Positions 43,466 through 57,150 of a stretch of 64,000 bases of DNA are shown piece by piece. The notes below the pieces were generated by a model. That model was not told the origin of the DNA. It searched no databases and saw only the letters and a program-made list of their open reading frames with translations. Source of the DNA: Methylosinus trichosporium OB3b (GTDB lineage: Bacteria > Pseudomonadota > Alphaproteobacteria > Rhizobiales > Beijerinckiaceae); contig NZ_CP023737.1 in NCBI RefSeq assembly GCF_002752655.1, positions 744,001 through 808,000 on the forward strand, written 5' to 3'. How positions within the stretch are numbered: position 1 is the first letter of the stretch; the number at the start of each line of letters is the position of its first letter. A program made the position numbers and the translations under genes.

Positions 43466-44451
43466 CATCGATCTTCCCCCCCTTGCGCTCCGTCGTTCTC
43501 GGCGTCGGCTCCTATCTGCCCGAGCGCGTGCTCGCCAATGAGGAACTCGCGACGCTCGTCGACACCAGCGACGAATGGATCGTCCAACGCACCGGCATAA
43601 AGGAACGGCGCATCGCCGCGCCGGGCGAGACCACCTCCATGCTTGGCGAACGCGCCGCGCGCGCCGCTCTCGCGGCCGCCGGCCTCGCGCCCGAGGACAT
43701 CGATCTCATCGTCGTCGGCACCTCGACGCCCGACTATACGTTTCCTTCGACCGCGACGCAGATTCAAGCAGCGCTCGGCGTTCATCGCGGCGTCGCCTTC
43801 GATCTGCAGGCCGTGTGCTCGGGATTCGTCTTCGCTCTGGCGACGGCCGACAAATTTCTGCGCTCGGGCTCGCACAAGCGCGCGCTGGTGATCGGCGCGG
43901 AGACCTTCTCGCGCATCATCGACTGGACCGACCGCACGACCTGCGTGCTCTTCGGCGACGGCGCCGGCGCCATGGTGCTGGAAGCGCGCGAGAGCGCCGG
44001 CTCGATGGACGAGCGCGGCGTGCTCACGACGCATCTGCGCTCGGACGGACGCCATCGCGCCAAGCTCCATGTCGACGGCGGTCCGTCGGCGACGCAGACG
44101 GTCGGCCATCTGCGCATGGAGGGCAAGGAAGTATTTCGCTTCGCCGTCGGACAAGTGACCGACGTCGTCGTCGACGCTTTCGCCGCGACCGGCTACACGG
44201 CGAAGGACCTGCAATGGTTCGTGCCGCATCAGGCCAACCGCCGCATCATCGATATGTCGGCGGCCAAGCTCGGCATCGCGCAAGAGAAGATCGTCGCGAC
44301 CGTGCATTTGCACGGAAATACTTCAGCCGCCTCCATTCCGCTGGCGCTCGCCGTCGCGGCCGGCGACGGACGCATCGGGCGCGGCGATCTCGTGATGCTG
44401 GAGGCGGTCGGCGGCGGTTTCACCTGGGGATCGGCGCTGATCCGGTGGTGA
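43462..44451 (+). CDS. fabH: 3-oxoacyl-ACP synthase III
   Basis: A 329-residue KAS III that condenses acetyl-CoA with malonyl-ACP. The catalytic triad is visible: Cys in [12 protein letters not shown], His in [13 protein letters not shown] and Asn in [18 protein letters not shown] start overlaps the plsX stop (GTGA). The plsX-fabH-ihfA order is the usual one in alphaproteobacteria. Confidence 0.97.
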   Translation: MTSIFPPLRSVVLGVGSYLPERVLANEELATLVDTSDEWIVQRTGIKERRIAAPGETTSMLGERAARAALAAAGLAPEDIDLIVVGTSTPDYTFPSTATQIQAALGVHRGVAFDLQAVCSGFVFALATADKFLRSGSHKRALVIGAETFSRIIDWTDRTTCVLFGDGAGAMVLEARESAGSMDERGVLTTHLRSDGRHRAKLHVDGGPSATQTVGHLRMEGKEVFRFAVGQVTDVVVDAFAATGYTAKDLQWFVPHQANRRIIDMSAAKLGIAQEKIVATVHLHGNTSAASIPLALAVAAGDGRIGRGDLVMLEAVGGGFTWGSALIRW

Positions 44452-44699
44452 CTTTGTTTCTACAGCCCCCGGATGTAAGCGCGCGGCTGTCGTCCAAACG
44501 CCGCGCCACCACAACCGACGCTTGATTTCCGCCGTTCTTTCTGAAAAATAATCGAATTGAGTTTATCGCCCCTCGCCCACGCGACGTCTTGCCCGCCGAT
44601 TGCGGTCGAAAGCGACGAACCATTCTCGCGCGGCGGTTGTCGCAACAGAACCATCTCGCACTCACTGAAGATGTTTTATCCAAATCGATAAGGCCGAAC

Positions 44700-45095
44700 A
44701 TGTCGCAGAAGCTTTCCGAAAAAGAAGCCCCGACGATCGACGCGCCGCCCGAGGAGCCGCTCGTGTACACCCGCCCGGAGCCGTTGTCGCACACCGTCAC
44801 GCGCGCGGACCTCGCCGACGCCGTCCATCAACGCATCGGCCTCTCCCGCACGGAATCCGCCGAATTCGTCGAGATGGTGCTGTCCGAGATTTTTCAGGCC
44901 ATCGTCGCGGGCGACGATGTGAAGCTGTCGTCCTTCGGCTCCTTCCATATCCGCTGGAAAAACGAGCGCGTCGGACGCAACCCCAAGACCGGCGCCGCCG
45001 CCCCGATCTCGGCGCGGCGCGTGGTGATGTTCAAAGCGTCCAACGTGCTTCGCGCGCGCATCAATGGTCACCGGCCGATCGGCGGCAAGAGCTGA
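44700..45095 (+). CDS. ihfA: Integration host factor alpha subunit
   Basis: A 131-residue DNA-bending protein. It has an acidic Pro-rich N-terminal extension of about 30 residues. The core starts [20 protein letters not shown], and has [36 protein letters not shown] and VLRARINGH. The extension is longer than in E. coli IHF-alpha. IHF commonly assists sigma-54 promoters such as the one in the hup locus. AAGG lies before the ATG. Confidence 0.93.
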   Translation: MSQKLSEKEAPTIDAPPEEPLVYTRPEPLSHTVTRADLADAVHQRIGLSRTESAEFVEMVLSEIFQAIVAGDDVKLSSFGSFHIRWKNERVGRNPKTGAAAPISARRVVMFKASNVLRARINGHRPIGGKS

Positions 45096-45147
45096 GCTCG
45101 CCTTTCGCGCTTGCCGCGGCGACGCGCGGCGACGTAGAAGCGCCCGC

Positions 45148-46359
45148 ATGAGCGAGCCCGACGCCGATTCCGCGACGATGCTCCGCAGCGCCGCGCGCCT
45201 GCCCGGCGCTGTCTGGGCGCTCGGCGTCACCTCCTTGTTCATGGATTGCTCGTCGGAGATGATCCATGCGCTGCTGCCGGTCTATCTGACGGGAGCGCTC
45301 GGCCTCGCCATCGCCGACATCGGCTGGCTCGAAGGCGCGGCGGAGGCGACGGCGCTCGCCGTCAGGGTGGTTTCGGGCCGCATCTCGGATCGGATCGGTC
45401 GCCGCAAAGGGCTCGCCCTCTTCGGCTATGGTCTCGCGGCGGCGACCAAGCCCGTTTTTCCGCTCGCCTCCGGCGCGGCCGAAGTAATCGCTGCGCGGGT
45501 GATCGACCGCGTCGGCAAGGGCGTGCGCGGCGCCCCACGCGACGCGCTGATCGCCGACGTCACCGCGCCGCAGCTGCGCGGCGCCGCCTATGGCCTGCGC
45601 CAGGCGCTCGACACAGTCGGCGCCGTCATCGGCCCGCTCCTCGCCATCGCGCTGATGCTGGCGACGCATGACGACACACGCCTCGTCTTCTGGGCCGCCT
45701 GCGTCCCGGCGCTCGCCTGCGTGCTGACTCTGGCCGTCTTCGTCCGCGAGCCCGAGGAGACGCGTCCGCCGCCCGCGGCGCGCGGTCCGCTGCTCGCCGG
45801 CCTGTCCGAGCTGCCGCGGGCCTTTTGGCTGATCGCCGCCTTCGGCTCCATGCTGGCCGCGGCGCGAGTGGGCGAGGCTTTTCTGGTGCTGCGCGCGACC
45901 GGCGCCGGCCTCGCCATCGCCTTCGCGCCGCTGACGCTCGTCGCCATGTCCTTCGTCGCGGCGCTCGCCGCTGTTCCCGCCGGCAAGATCGTCGACCGCT
46001 GGAGCGAGAGGCGGCTGCTGGTCGCGGCGAGCCTCACTCTCGCGGTTTCGGAAGCCGCGCTCGCGACCTTGGCGGGCCTCCCCGGCGCCTTCGCCGGCAT
46101 TGCTCTCTGGGGCCTGCACATCGCCCTCGCCCAGGTCGCCTTTTCGACGCTGGTGGCGCGAGCTGCGCCGCCGCATCTGCGCGCCACCGGCTTCGGCGTC
46201 TTCGGCCTCGCCAACGCCGTCGCGGTGATCGCCGGCAATGTCGCCTTCGGCGCTCTGGCCGAGCAGGGCGGAGAGGGGTTCGCCTATGGCGTCGCCGCCG
46301 TCGCGGCGCTGGCGCCGCTGGCGCTCATAGCCTCTATCCCCCGGCCGACCACAACGCTC
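45148..46359 (+). CDS. MFS transporter, reading through into radA
   Basis: Twelve hydrophobic helices and the MFS loop motif VSGRISDRIGRRKGLALFG between helices 2 and 3 are present. It begins MSEPDADSATMLRSAARLPG and has DRVGKGVRGAPRDALIAD. The substrate is unknown. No stop codon separates it from RadA: after the last helix (AALAPLALIASI) the frame runs PRPTTTL straight into the RadA methionine at 46360. The end given here is therefore a domain boundary, not a stop. Either the product is a fusion or RadA starts internally. Confidence 0.8.
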
Positions 46360-47805
<1,446 letters not shown>

Positions 47806-48016
47806 GACGGTCGAGGCCGAGGTCGCGTGGCGCGGGCGCGTAAGCAGTCGATACGTATTTATACTTGCGGCGCCGAAGCAATTCCCACGAATCGTGTGCA
47901 CGAATACATAAAAATCGGTGAAGGCGACAAAGCCGATGGTTGCAGAAAATTAACCATCAGCAATAATCATCAGCGTTAGACGAATCACGCGTTTTGCCCG
48001 CGCCATGAGGCAGAAG
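47806..48016 (+). other. Intergenic stretch after radA
   Basis: About 210 bases, AT-richer than the flanks around 47860-47990. I see no gene, strong hairpin or RNA here. It probably contains the promoter of the next hypothetical gene. Confidence 0.4.
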
Positions 48017-48406
48017 ATGCAATCTCGGGAATTTGCGGAGACGAGCAGAGAGATCGCGCGCTGGAGTGAACCTTTGGTGGCGGATCGTATATTCGGCGTC
48101 TATGAAGCTTGGTTTCGTGGACGAAGACAGATGTGGGACGCTCTCGGGCGCCAGCATTGCCGAATGTGGCGCAGCCTGCTCGAAGGAGAGATCATATTGG
48201 CGCGCGACGCGCGCAGCGATCTCGTGAAGCTGGCGCGCCGCGCCAATGTCGACGAGCGCTCGCTCGAAGCCATCGACGAATCGGTGATGGACGAACTGTT
48301 CCGCGTGATCCTGCGCCGCTGGCAGGGGCGCGACGAGGCCCGCCTCAACGGCATGGCCTTGATGATCGCCGCCTCGACGCTCGGGGAGATTCGACGGGCG
48401 GCCTGA
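48017..48406 (+). CDS. Hypothetical helical protein
   Basis: A 129-residue protein starting at the ATG at 48017, which has GAGG six bases upstream; an ATG at 48005 is in the same frame but has no ribosome binding site. It is rich in Arg, Trp and Leu: VADRIFGVYEAWFRGRRQMW, then LVKLARRANVDERSLEAIDE. No membrane helix or known motif is seen. It lies between radA and cvpA without obvious coupling. Confidence 0.6.
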   Translation: MQSREFAETSREIARWSEPLVADRIFGVYEAWFRGRRQMWDALGRQHCRMWRSLLEGEIILARDARSDLVKLARRANVDERSLEAIDESVMDELFRVILRRWQGRDEARLNGMALMIAASTLGEIRRAA

Positions 48407-48712
48407 CCGCTCCTCCTTCCCTCGCGCCGACCGACCGCTCGACGGCCTCGTTCGAGCAAGGCGTTCAACGGCCGAGCCTTCTCGCTATTGCCGCAATTTC
48501 GGGGTTCGGTCGCGCGCGGAAGACGCGCGGCCGATCCGCGAGCGTGACGAACAATGGCCGCTCCCTTATACTGGCGAGAGAGAATCTGACGGCGACGCGC
48601 GCGCCGGCGTCCGGCCCTCGCCGCAGCGTCCGCATTCGCATGCGGACGCTGCGGCGAGGGCCCGCACGTATTACGGGTTGCAGAACGACCAAACAGCGAA
48701 GAGGCTTTCGAT
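48407..48712. other. Intergenic region with a long perfect hairpin before cvpA
   Basis: No gene is supported in these 306 bases. The main feature is a perfect inverted repeat: 23-base arms at 48613-48635 and 48640-48662 around the loop TCGC. It ends 50 bases before the cvpA ATG. Without a T-run it is more likely a repeat element or attenuator of cvpA-purF than a plain terminator. Confidence 0.75.
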
Positions 48713-49402
48713 ATGCCGTCTTATCTCGATCTGACCGTCACCATCATCGTGCTGGTGTCGGGCCTGCTCGCGCTGCTGCGCGGCTTCACGCGCGAAGTGC
48801 TCGCCGTCCTCTCCTGGGTCGCGGCGGCGGCGGCGGCCTATTATTTGCATCCGCTCGTCGTGCCCTATGTCAAACCCTATGTGCCGAAGGACAATCTCGC
48901 CGTCTACGCCGGCGCGGCCGTCGTCTTCTTCGCGACGCTGATCGTGGTGTCGCTGGTGACGGTCAAGCTCTCCGACCTCATCCTCGACTCGAAGATCGGC
49001 GCGCTCGACCGCACGCTCGGCTTCCTGTTCGGCGCGGCGCGCGGGCTGCTGCTCGCGGTGGTCGCCTTCCTGTTCTATGACTGGCTGGTGCCGGAGGCGA
49101 GCCAGCCCGACTGGGTCAAGACCGCGCGCACCAAGCCGGTGCTGCAGGCTTCGGGAGATCGGCTGCGCGAGTTCCTGCCGGATGATATCGACGGCATCGT
49201 CGCCAAGCTGAAGACCAAGAAGGGCGGCGGGTCCGAGGAGCCGCCGGCCGAGCAAGACAATGATGCGGGAAGACCGTCCGATTCCGGCGAGGCCACCGCC
49301 GACAAGCGAACGGAGCTGACAAATCCGCACGCAGGCGCCACATATGGCGCGAATGATCAACAGAAGCTGGACGCCCTGGCGGCGGGGCGAAAATTGCGCT
49401 GA
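48713..49402 (+). CDS. cvpA: CvpA family membrane protein
   Basis: A 229-residue protein with four helices in the first 130 residues: LDLTVTIIVLVSGLLALLRG, FTREVLAVLSWVAAAAAAYY, a third near VYAGAAVVFFATLIVVSLVT and a fourth in GLLLAVVAFLFYDWLV. The cytoplasmic tail is Lys/Glu/Asp-rich and variable. CvpA is named from colicin V production and commonly lies before purF, as here. Its molecular role is unsettled. Confidence 0.93.
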   Translation: MPSYLDLTVTIIVLVSGLLALLRGFTREVLAVLSWVAAAAAAYYLHPLVVPYVKPYVPKDNLAVYAGAAVVFFATLIVVSLVTVKLSDLILDSKIGALDRTLGFLFGAARGLLLAVVAFLFYDWLVPEASQPDWVKTARTKPVLQASGDRLREFLPDDIDGIVAKLKTKKGGGSEEPPAEQDNDAGRPSDSGEATADKRTELTNPHAGATYGANDQQKLDALAAGRKLR

Positions 49403-49421
49403 CCGCGCCGGAGCGAGGACG

Positions 49422-50894
49422 ATGACCGATACGCGCATGACCGACCCAATCGACGATTCCGACGGCGATCGTCTGCGCGAATATTGCGGCGTCTTCGGCA
49501 TCTTCGATCATCCGGACGCGACGATTCTGACGGCGCTGGGCCTGCACGCGCTGCAACATCGCGGGCAGGAGGCGGCGGGCATCGTCGCCTTCGACGGCAA
49601 ACGGTTCAATTCCGAGCGCCGGCTCGGCCTCGTCGGCGATCATTTCTCGAAAGAGAGCACGATCAAGCGCCTGCCCGGCAATTCGGCGATCGGCCATGTC
49701 CGTTATGCGACGACGGGCGAGACGATTCTGCGCAATGTGCAGCCCTTGTTCGCCGAGCTCAACACAGGCGGCTTCGCCATCGGCCACAATGGCAATCTCA
49801 CCAACGCCCATACGCTGCGACGCGAGCTGATCGAGGAAGGCGCGATCTTCCAGTCCACATCGGACACGGAAGTGATTCTCCATCTCGTCGCGCGCAGCCG
49901 CAAGACGCGGCTCATCGAGCGCTTCATCGAGGCGCTGCGCTCGATCGAGGGGGCCTATTCGCTGGTGGTCCTCTCCAACAAGAAGCTGATCGGCGCGCGC
50001 GATCCGCTCGGCATCCGCCCGCTCGTCATCGGCGAGCTCGACGGCAAATATATTCTCGCCTCCGAGACCTGCGCGCTCGACATCATCGGCGCGCGCTTCG
50101 TGCGCGATGTCGCCAATGGCGAGGTGGTCATCATCTCCGAGGACGGGCTCGAGAGCCTGCGGCCGTTTCCGGCGCAGCCGATGCGGCCCTGCATCTTCGA
50201 ATATATCTATTTCGCGCGCCCCGATTCGATCGTGCATGGCCGGCCGGTCTATGACGTGCGCAAGGCGATGGGCGTGGAGCTCGCGCGCGAGCGACGGATC
50301 GACGCCGACGTCGTGGTGCCGGTGCCCGACTCGGGCGTTCCGGCCGCGCTCGGCTATGCGCGCGAGTCCGGCATTCCGTTCGAGCTCGGCATCATCCGCA
50401 ATCATTACATCGGCCGCACCTTCATCCAGCCGACGCAATCGGTGCGCGAGATCGGCGTGCGCTTGAAGCACAGCGCCAATCGCTGCGTGGTGGCCGGCAA
50501 GCGGGTGATCCTCATCGACGATTCGATCGTGCGCGGAACGACCTCGGTGAAGATCGTGCAGATGATGCGCGACGCCGGCGCGAGCGAGGTGCATTTCCTC
50601 ATCTCCTCGCCGCCTATCACCCATCCCGATTATTACGGCATCGACACGCCGCAACGCGACAAGCTGCTGGCCGCGACACACAGCCTCGAAGAGATGCGGC
50701 AATATATCGGCTCGGACAGCCTCGCCTTCCTCTCGATCGACGGCATCTACCGCGCCATGGGCGAGGAGCGACGCGATTCCCAGCGCCCACAATTCACCGA
50801 CCATTGCTTCACCGGCGAATATCCGACGACGCTGACCGATGTGACGGAAGAGCGGGTGAAGGCGCAATTGTCGCTGCTGGCCGAGGCGAGCTGA
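49422..50894 (+). CDS. purF: Amidophosphoribosyltransferase
   Basis: A 490-residue first enzyme of purine synthesis. The start has an 21-residue or so propeptide ending REY, and the mature protein starts at the nucleophile Cys in CGVFGIF. The glutaminase domain has LGLHALQHRGQEAAGI and VRYATTGE. The PRPP site is VILIDDSIVRGTTSVKI. AGGA precedes the ATG at 49422. It begins 19 bases after cvpA. Confidence 0.97.
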   Translation: MTDTRMTDPIDDSDGDRLREYCGVFGIFDHPDATILTALGLHALQHRGQEAAGIVAFDGKRFNSERRLGLVGDHFSKESTIKRLPGNSAIGHVRYATTGETILRNVQPLFAELNTGGFAIGHNGNLTNAHTLRRELIEEGAIFQSTSDTEVILHLVARSRKTRLIERFIEALRSIEGAYSLVVLSNKKLIGARDPLGIRPLVIGELDGKYILASETCALDIIGARFVRDVANGEVVIISEDGLESLRPFPAQPMRPCIFEYIYFARPDSIVHGRPVYDVRKAMGVELARERRIDADVVVPVPDSGVPAALGYARESGIPFELGIIRNHYIGRTFIQPTQSVREIGVRLKHSANRCVVAGKRVILIDDSIVRGTTSVKIVQMMRDAGASEVHFLISSPPITHPDYYGIDTPQRDKLLAATHSLEEMRQYIGSDSLAFLSIDGIYRAMGEERRDSQRPQFTDHCFTGEYPTTLTDVTEERVKAQLSLLAEAS

Positions 50895-50979
50895 GGGGCG
50901 CCCTCGACGAGAAGCCGCTCCTGCGGAACACGATCAAATCGAGTCGCCGTCCCCGGGAATCCGAGCAGCGCAGGATATC

Positions 50980-50997
50980 AGATCTTTAAATAGATCT
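50980..50997. promoter_or_regulatory. Twin AGATCT sites before the methyltransferase gene
   Basis: AGATCT occurs at 50980-50985 and again at 50992-50997, separated by six A/T bases. They stand 20 bases upstream of the methyltransferase ATG, in a probable promoter. AGATCT is the BglII recognition sequence, and the neighbouring endonuclease is BglII-like. The sites could be both substrate and operator. Confidence 0.55.
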
Positions 50998-51016
50998 ATG
51001 ATCATGCCATGCTGCT

Positions 51017-51868
51017 ATGATGAACGAATCCTCGACGACGCCCCTCCGCCCGGAAAGCCAGCCCCACCCCTTGCCGAAAATCGTCGGCGGGTTTCAGACG
51101 GTGCTCGCGGACCCGCCGTGGAGGTTTTCCAACCGGACCGGCAAGGTCGCGCCGGAGCATCGGCGTCTCGATCGCTATTCCACCATGTCGCTCGACGCCA
51201 TCAAGGCGCTACCCGTTTCCTCCGTGACCGCGCGCAACGCCCATCTCTATCTGTGGGTGCCGAATGCGCTGCTCACCGACGGACTCGACGTGCTGCACGC
51301 ATGGGGGTTCCGCTACGTCAGCAACATCGTTTGGGCGAAGCGGCGCAAGGACGGCGGACCAGATGGACGCGGCGTCGGGTTTTATTTCCGCAACGTCACC
51401 GAATTGCTGCTGTTCGGCGTGAAGGGCTCGATGCGCACGCTCGCGCCCGGCCGCTCTCAGGTCAATATGATCGAGACCCGCAAGAGGGAGCACTCGCGCA
51501 AGCCGGACGAGCAATACGATCTGATCCAGGCCTGCTCGCCCGGTCCCTATCTCGAAATGTTCGCGCGCTATCCACGCAAGGGCTGGACCGTCTGGGGCGA
51601 TGAATCCCCGGAAGAGACGACGCCGCGCGGCAGGGTCCACAAGGGCTACGAAGGCGGGGCTCTGCTGCCGGAGCTCATCGCCAACTCCCATATCGGCGAG
51701 GAGACAGCCGAGGCGATGGCGGACGAGCTCAGCCGACGCTATTTCGGCGGCAGCAGCGTCCGCGAGCTGGCCGAGGAGACGGGCTATTCGATCCAGCGCG
51801 TCCGGTCGCTTCTGAAGAAGGCCGATGTGCCGATGCGGCCGCGAGGCAGGCAGCGCATTTCCGCTTAG
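51017..51868 (+). CDS. MT-A70 family adenine-N6 DNA methyltransferase with C-terminal HTH
   Basis: A 283-residue protein. The catalytic motif is LADPPWRF, near residue 30. Further family marks are YLWVPNALLTDGLDVLHAWG, FYFRNVTELLLFGVKG and QACSPGPYLEMFARYPRKGW, which includes the SAM-binding end. After residue about 240 a helix-turn-helix (SVRELAEETGYSIQRVRSLL) is attached, which could bind its own promoter. No ribosome binding site is seen, so the transcript may be nearly leaderless. It converges on the BglII-like endonuclease gene, 33 bases away, giving a type II restriction-modification pair. Confidence 0.9.
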   Translation: MMNESSTTPLRPESQPHPLPKIVGGFQTVLADPPWRFSNRTGKVAPEHRRLDRYSTMSLDAIKALPVSSVTARNAHLYLWVPNALLTDGLDVLHAWGFRYVSNIVWAKRRKDGGPDGRGVGFYFRNVTELLLFGVKGSMRTLAPGRSQVNMIETRKREHSRKPDEQYDLIQACSPGPYLEMFARYPRKGWTVWGDESPEETTPRGRVHKGYEGGALLPELIANSHIGEETAEAMADELSRRYFGGSSVRELAEETGYSIQRVRSLLKKADVPMRPRGRQRISA

Positions 51869-51900
51869 TGGCGTGGTTCAGCCGCTTTGACAGGGCTGGT

Positions 51901-52602
51901 CTACCGATAAGGCGTCCCGTCCCATGTTTTCTCGGTCGCCGCGACAATGAGGACGGGACATGTTCCCATGACGCCGCGCCGCAAGCGCATTTGCGCCTTG
52001 TCGAAAGCCGTCACCGTGGATGTCGACAGATCGATAGGCAGCTTGTGGGTCCGCTCTTCTTCTGGAAGCGTCGCCTCATAGTCTCCCCAGATCTGCCGAG
52101 CCAAGGCCAGCAAGCGCGGGCGGTCCTTGGTGATGACGACCCCGGCGGAAATCACGCCGGCCTCATACCAGGACCGGTAAGACGCCAGATCGCGGTCGAG
52201 ATTGCCGTCCTTCGCGTTCCATTCGACATCGAGGACGACGCGGCCCTTGAAATTGTCGACGAGGTAGCCTTCCTGCTTCACCGGCGCCAACGTCCCTATG
52301 ATCCTGTTGTTCTTGTCATAGAGAATGCCCGTGGTTTCGAGATCGAGACGCGCCTCTTTCCAGCCGAGCGCCGAAAACCGCCGGTCGATCTGCGCGGCGA
52401 TGTCTCCTCGGTTTCCGCCCGCCTTCAACCAGAATTCCGGAACCAGCCGATAGGTCGAGAGGACATCGACGATGTCCTTCCATTCTCCCGGGCACACCGC
52501 CTTCATGACCGCGGCGGCGGAGTTCGTCTCCATGAAGTCCCAGTGCTCCCGCGCAGCAGGCGGCACGACTTCGGGATCATTGTAGGTATGGGTTTCGAAC
52601 AC
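51901..52602 (-). CDS. BglII-family type II restriction endonuclease
   Basis: A 233-residue protein from a GTG at 52602; upstream the frame is open to a TGA but has no better start. The catalytic core is VDNFKGRVVLDVEWNAKDG, followed by LDRDLASYRSWYEAGVISAG, and VITKDR. The pattern D...(E)x-W/N with a following Lys and the FDRDL-like helix matches BglII/BstYI-type PD-(D/E)xK nucleases. The likely target is AGATCT or a related RGATCY-type site. It is tail to tail with the methyltransferase gene. The GC content is below that of neighbours, consistent with transfer. Confidence 0.82.
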   Translation of the reverse strand: MFETHTYNDPEVVPPAAREHWDFMETNSAAAVMKAVCPGEWKDIVDVLSTYRLVPEFWLKAGGNRGDIAAQIDRRFSALGWKEARLDLETTGILYDKNNRIIGTLAPVKQEGYLVDNFKGRVVLDVEWNAKDGNLDRDLASYRSWYEAGVISAGVVITKDRPRLLALARQIWGDYEATLPEEERTHKLPIDLSTSTVTAFDKAQMRLRRGVMGTCPVLIVAATEKTWDGTPYR

Positions 52603-52786
52603 GGCTCCAACCGAGTTATCGGACTCGATGAAGCCCGTCTTACCGGAGTCACCACAAAAATGCCTACTTGATCAAGCGCTTGGACATGGAGCTAGCTATT
52701 GACGCTCATCCCGTTATGATCAAGAGATCGCAAAGCCAAAACCGGTGCGGGCTGGGGACAATCACATTTCAGGCTCGGGGTCATAG

Positions 52787-53497
52787 TTGTTGAAAATCCT
52801 ATCTCTCAATATCCGAAGCGGCGGAGGGCGGCGCATTGAATCCTTGCTGCGCTACATCGAGAGGCAGAGGCCTGACGCAGTCGTGTTAACAGAATGGCGA
52901 CAAAATTCCTGCTCTCGAATCATTATACAATGGGCTAATAGTTGCGGACTGCATCATGCTTGCTTGAATGATAGCGGAACTAGTAATGGCGTATTTTTCG
53001 CTGCGTCCTCATCATTTTCGTACAATTCTATAACTCCTGACAACTCATCTGCCGGAGTGCTGATGAATGTAACCTCTGGTGACTGGTGCATGCTTGCCTC
53101 ATATTTCCCGCAGGGCTCCGCTAAAGCGGCGTTCTTCGCAGCCTGCCACGATGCGGCCAAGGAACGAGCGGACTTCCCCTTCGCGATCATCGGTGATTTC
53201 AATACGGGTAACCAACTGCACGATCGGGATAACAATGGCGAGCGTTACGCATGCGCCGAGAAATTTGATGCACTGTCTTCCAAATTAAACCTCAGTGATT
53301 TGTGGAGAAGAACGAACGGAGTTTCGGCTCGAGAGTGGTCATGGAAATCAAATGCCGGGAATGGTTTTAGGATCGACCATGCGTTTGCAAACCAAAAATT
53401 CATAGACCGCTATCATCCAAGTTGTCATTACGACCACGAGCCACGAGAGCTCGGTTCGACAGACCACAGCGCGCTGATCGTCACATGCATGAAATGA
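52787..53497 (+). CDS. Endonuclease/exonuclease/phosphatase (EEP) family protein
   Basis: A 236-residue protein from a TTG (MLKILSLNIRSGGG) with GGGG nine bases upstream. EEP marks are SLNIRSGGG at the start, VVLTEWR with the metal-binding Glu, FAIIGDFNTGNQL with the catalytic Asp/Asn, FRIDHAFANQ and STDHSALIVT with the terminal His. The lower GC content than the flanks and position next to a restriction system suggest it came with the island. Target, DNA or RNA or phosphoester, is unknown. Confidence 0.8.
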   Translation: MLKILSLNIRSGGGRRIESLLRYIERQRPDAVVLTEWRQNSCSRIIIQWANSCGLHHACLNDSGTSNGVFFAASSSFSYNSITPDNSSAGVLMNVTSGDWCMLASYFPQGSAKAAFFAACHDAAKERADFPFAIIGDFNTGNQLHDRDNNGERYACAEKFDALSSKLNLSDLWRRTNGVSAREWSWKSNAGNGFRIDHAFANQKFIDRYHPSCHYDHEPRELGSTDHSALIVTCMK

Positions 53498-53635
53498 TAG
53501 TATAGTTAGAAATGATGCGAGTCTGCAACACCTGACGTTACGCAAAAATTGTGCAAGTTGTTTCTCAAACATTATTCTCTAAAAACCCTTCTGACGACGC
53601 ATGAGACGCCTCTCTCCATCCATGCCATAGGCTTC

Positions 53636-56317
<2,682 letters not shown>

Positions 56318-56764
56318 TCAAACGGACGGCCACAAAGCTGCTTCTTTCGAGAGCAGGAGCTGATTTGCTTGATCGCGGATAGCCTCGAAGAGAACGCCAA
56401 CTTCGATGGGAACGTCTCCATTCACTACGCGCTTTTCGATCATAGAAAAGGCTCCGATCTTCAACGAGGTCCCGGGTCGAATTACGACCGGCGCTGTTCC
56501 AAAGTGATCGGTTGTTACGACCCATCGCAGGCCGAGTTCGTCGGCTAGCGCGTCTCCGAAGAGAACACCCAAGCCCTGAAGCAGCTCATGCTCTTCCGCC
56601 GTAGCGTGTTCAAGTACAAGTTGAATTACTGTAAGTTTTCCTGTAGTGCTATCGATGATGCTCCGCTCTTGCTCAGGGAGCATTTGCCGAAGCTGTGCAC
56701 GCCAGAAATCAAAAAAACTATTCTCATCCGCATTCAGCTCTCTGATACTCTCGCTTAAAGCCAT
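56318..56764 (-). CDS. DUF3806-like protein
   Basis: A 148-residue acidic protein. The ATG at 56764 is chosen because GGAGGAG lies six bases upstream; an ATG at 56776 would begin before this site. The second half has LRWVVTTDHFGTAPVVIRPG and IEKRVVNGDVPIEVGVLFEA, which resemble DUF3806 proteins. Its function is unknown. The gene is somewhat less GC-rich than gyrB. Confidence 0.65.
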   Translation of the reverse strand: MALSESIRELNADENSFFDFWRAQLRQMLPEQERSIIDSTTGKLTVIQLVLEHATAEEHELLQGLGVLFGDALADELGLRWVVTTDHFGTAPVVIRPGTSLKIGAFSMIEKRVVNGDVPIEVGVLFEAIRDQANQLLLSKEAALWPSV

Positions 56765-56936
56765 TGTCTCCTCCAATCAGTCATTAAAATTCGAACTGCT
56801 CTCACGCGGCTGCGCGCCTCGTCCGCCGCCCGACCTCACCCGAGAACCTCGACATCCGCAGCCGCCGTGCCAGCAAGCGCCGACGCTGCGCCGGCTCATG
56901 ATTGGCTTCATCTATGAGCTTATATATCGAGTAGCC

Positions 56937-57021
56937 CGTCATCGCGAGCGGCGCGAAGCGATCCAGGGGCCGCGCCCCGCGGCTCTGGATTGCTTCCTCG
57001 CTGCGCTCCTCGCAATGACGG
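56937..57021. repeat. Interspersed palindromic repeat, second locus
   Basis: Two copies of the unit seen between hupC and hupD, in opposite orientation around a GC-rich centre (GGGGCCGCGCCCC). Outer ends are CGTCATCGCGAGCG and CTCGCAATGACGG. They lie between the DUF3806-like gene and ccr. Confidence 0.85.
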
Positions 57022-57150
57022 CCGCCTCTCGAGATCCGCTTTCGCACCCCCGCCATCATCGCTCTGTTCAGGCGAAATTCCGCCGTATATGAAAGACCGT
57101 CATGAACCCGGCCCGCCGTCGGCCGAAAGAGTTCCCCGAGGAGCCAGACG

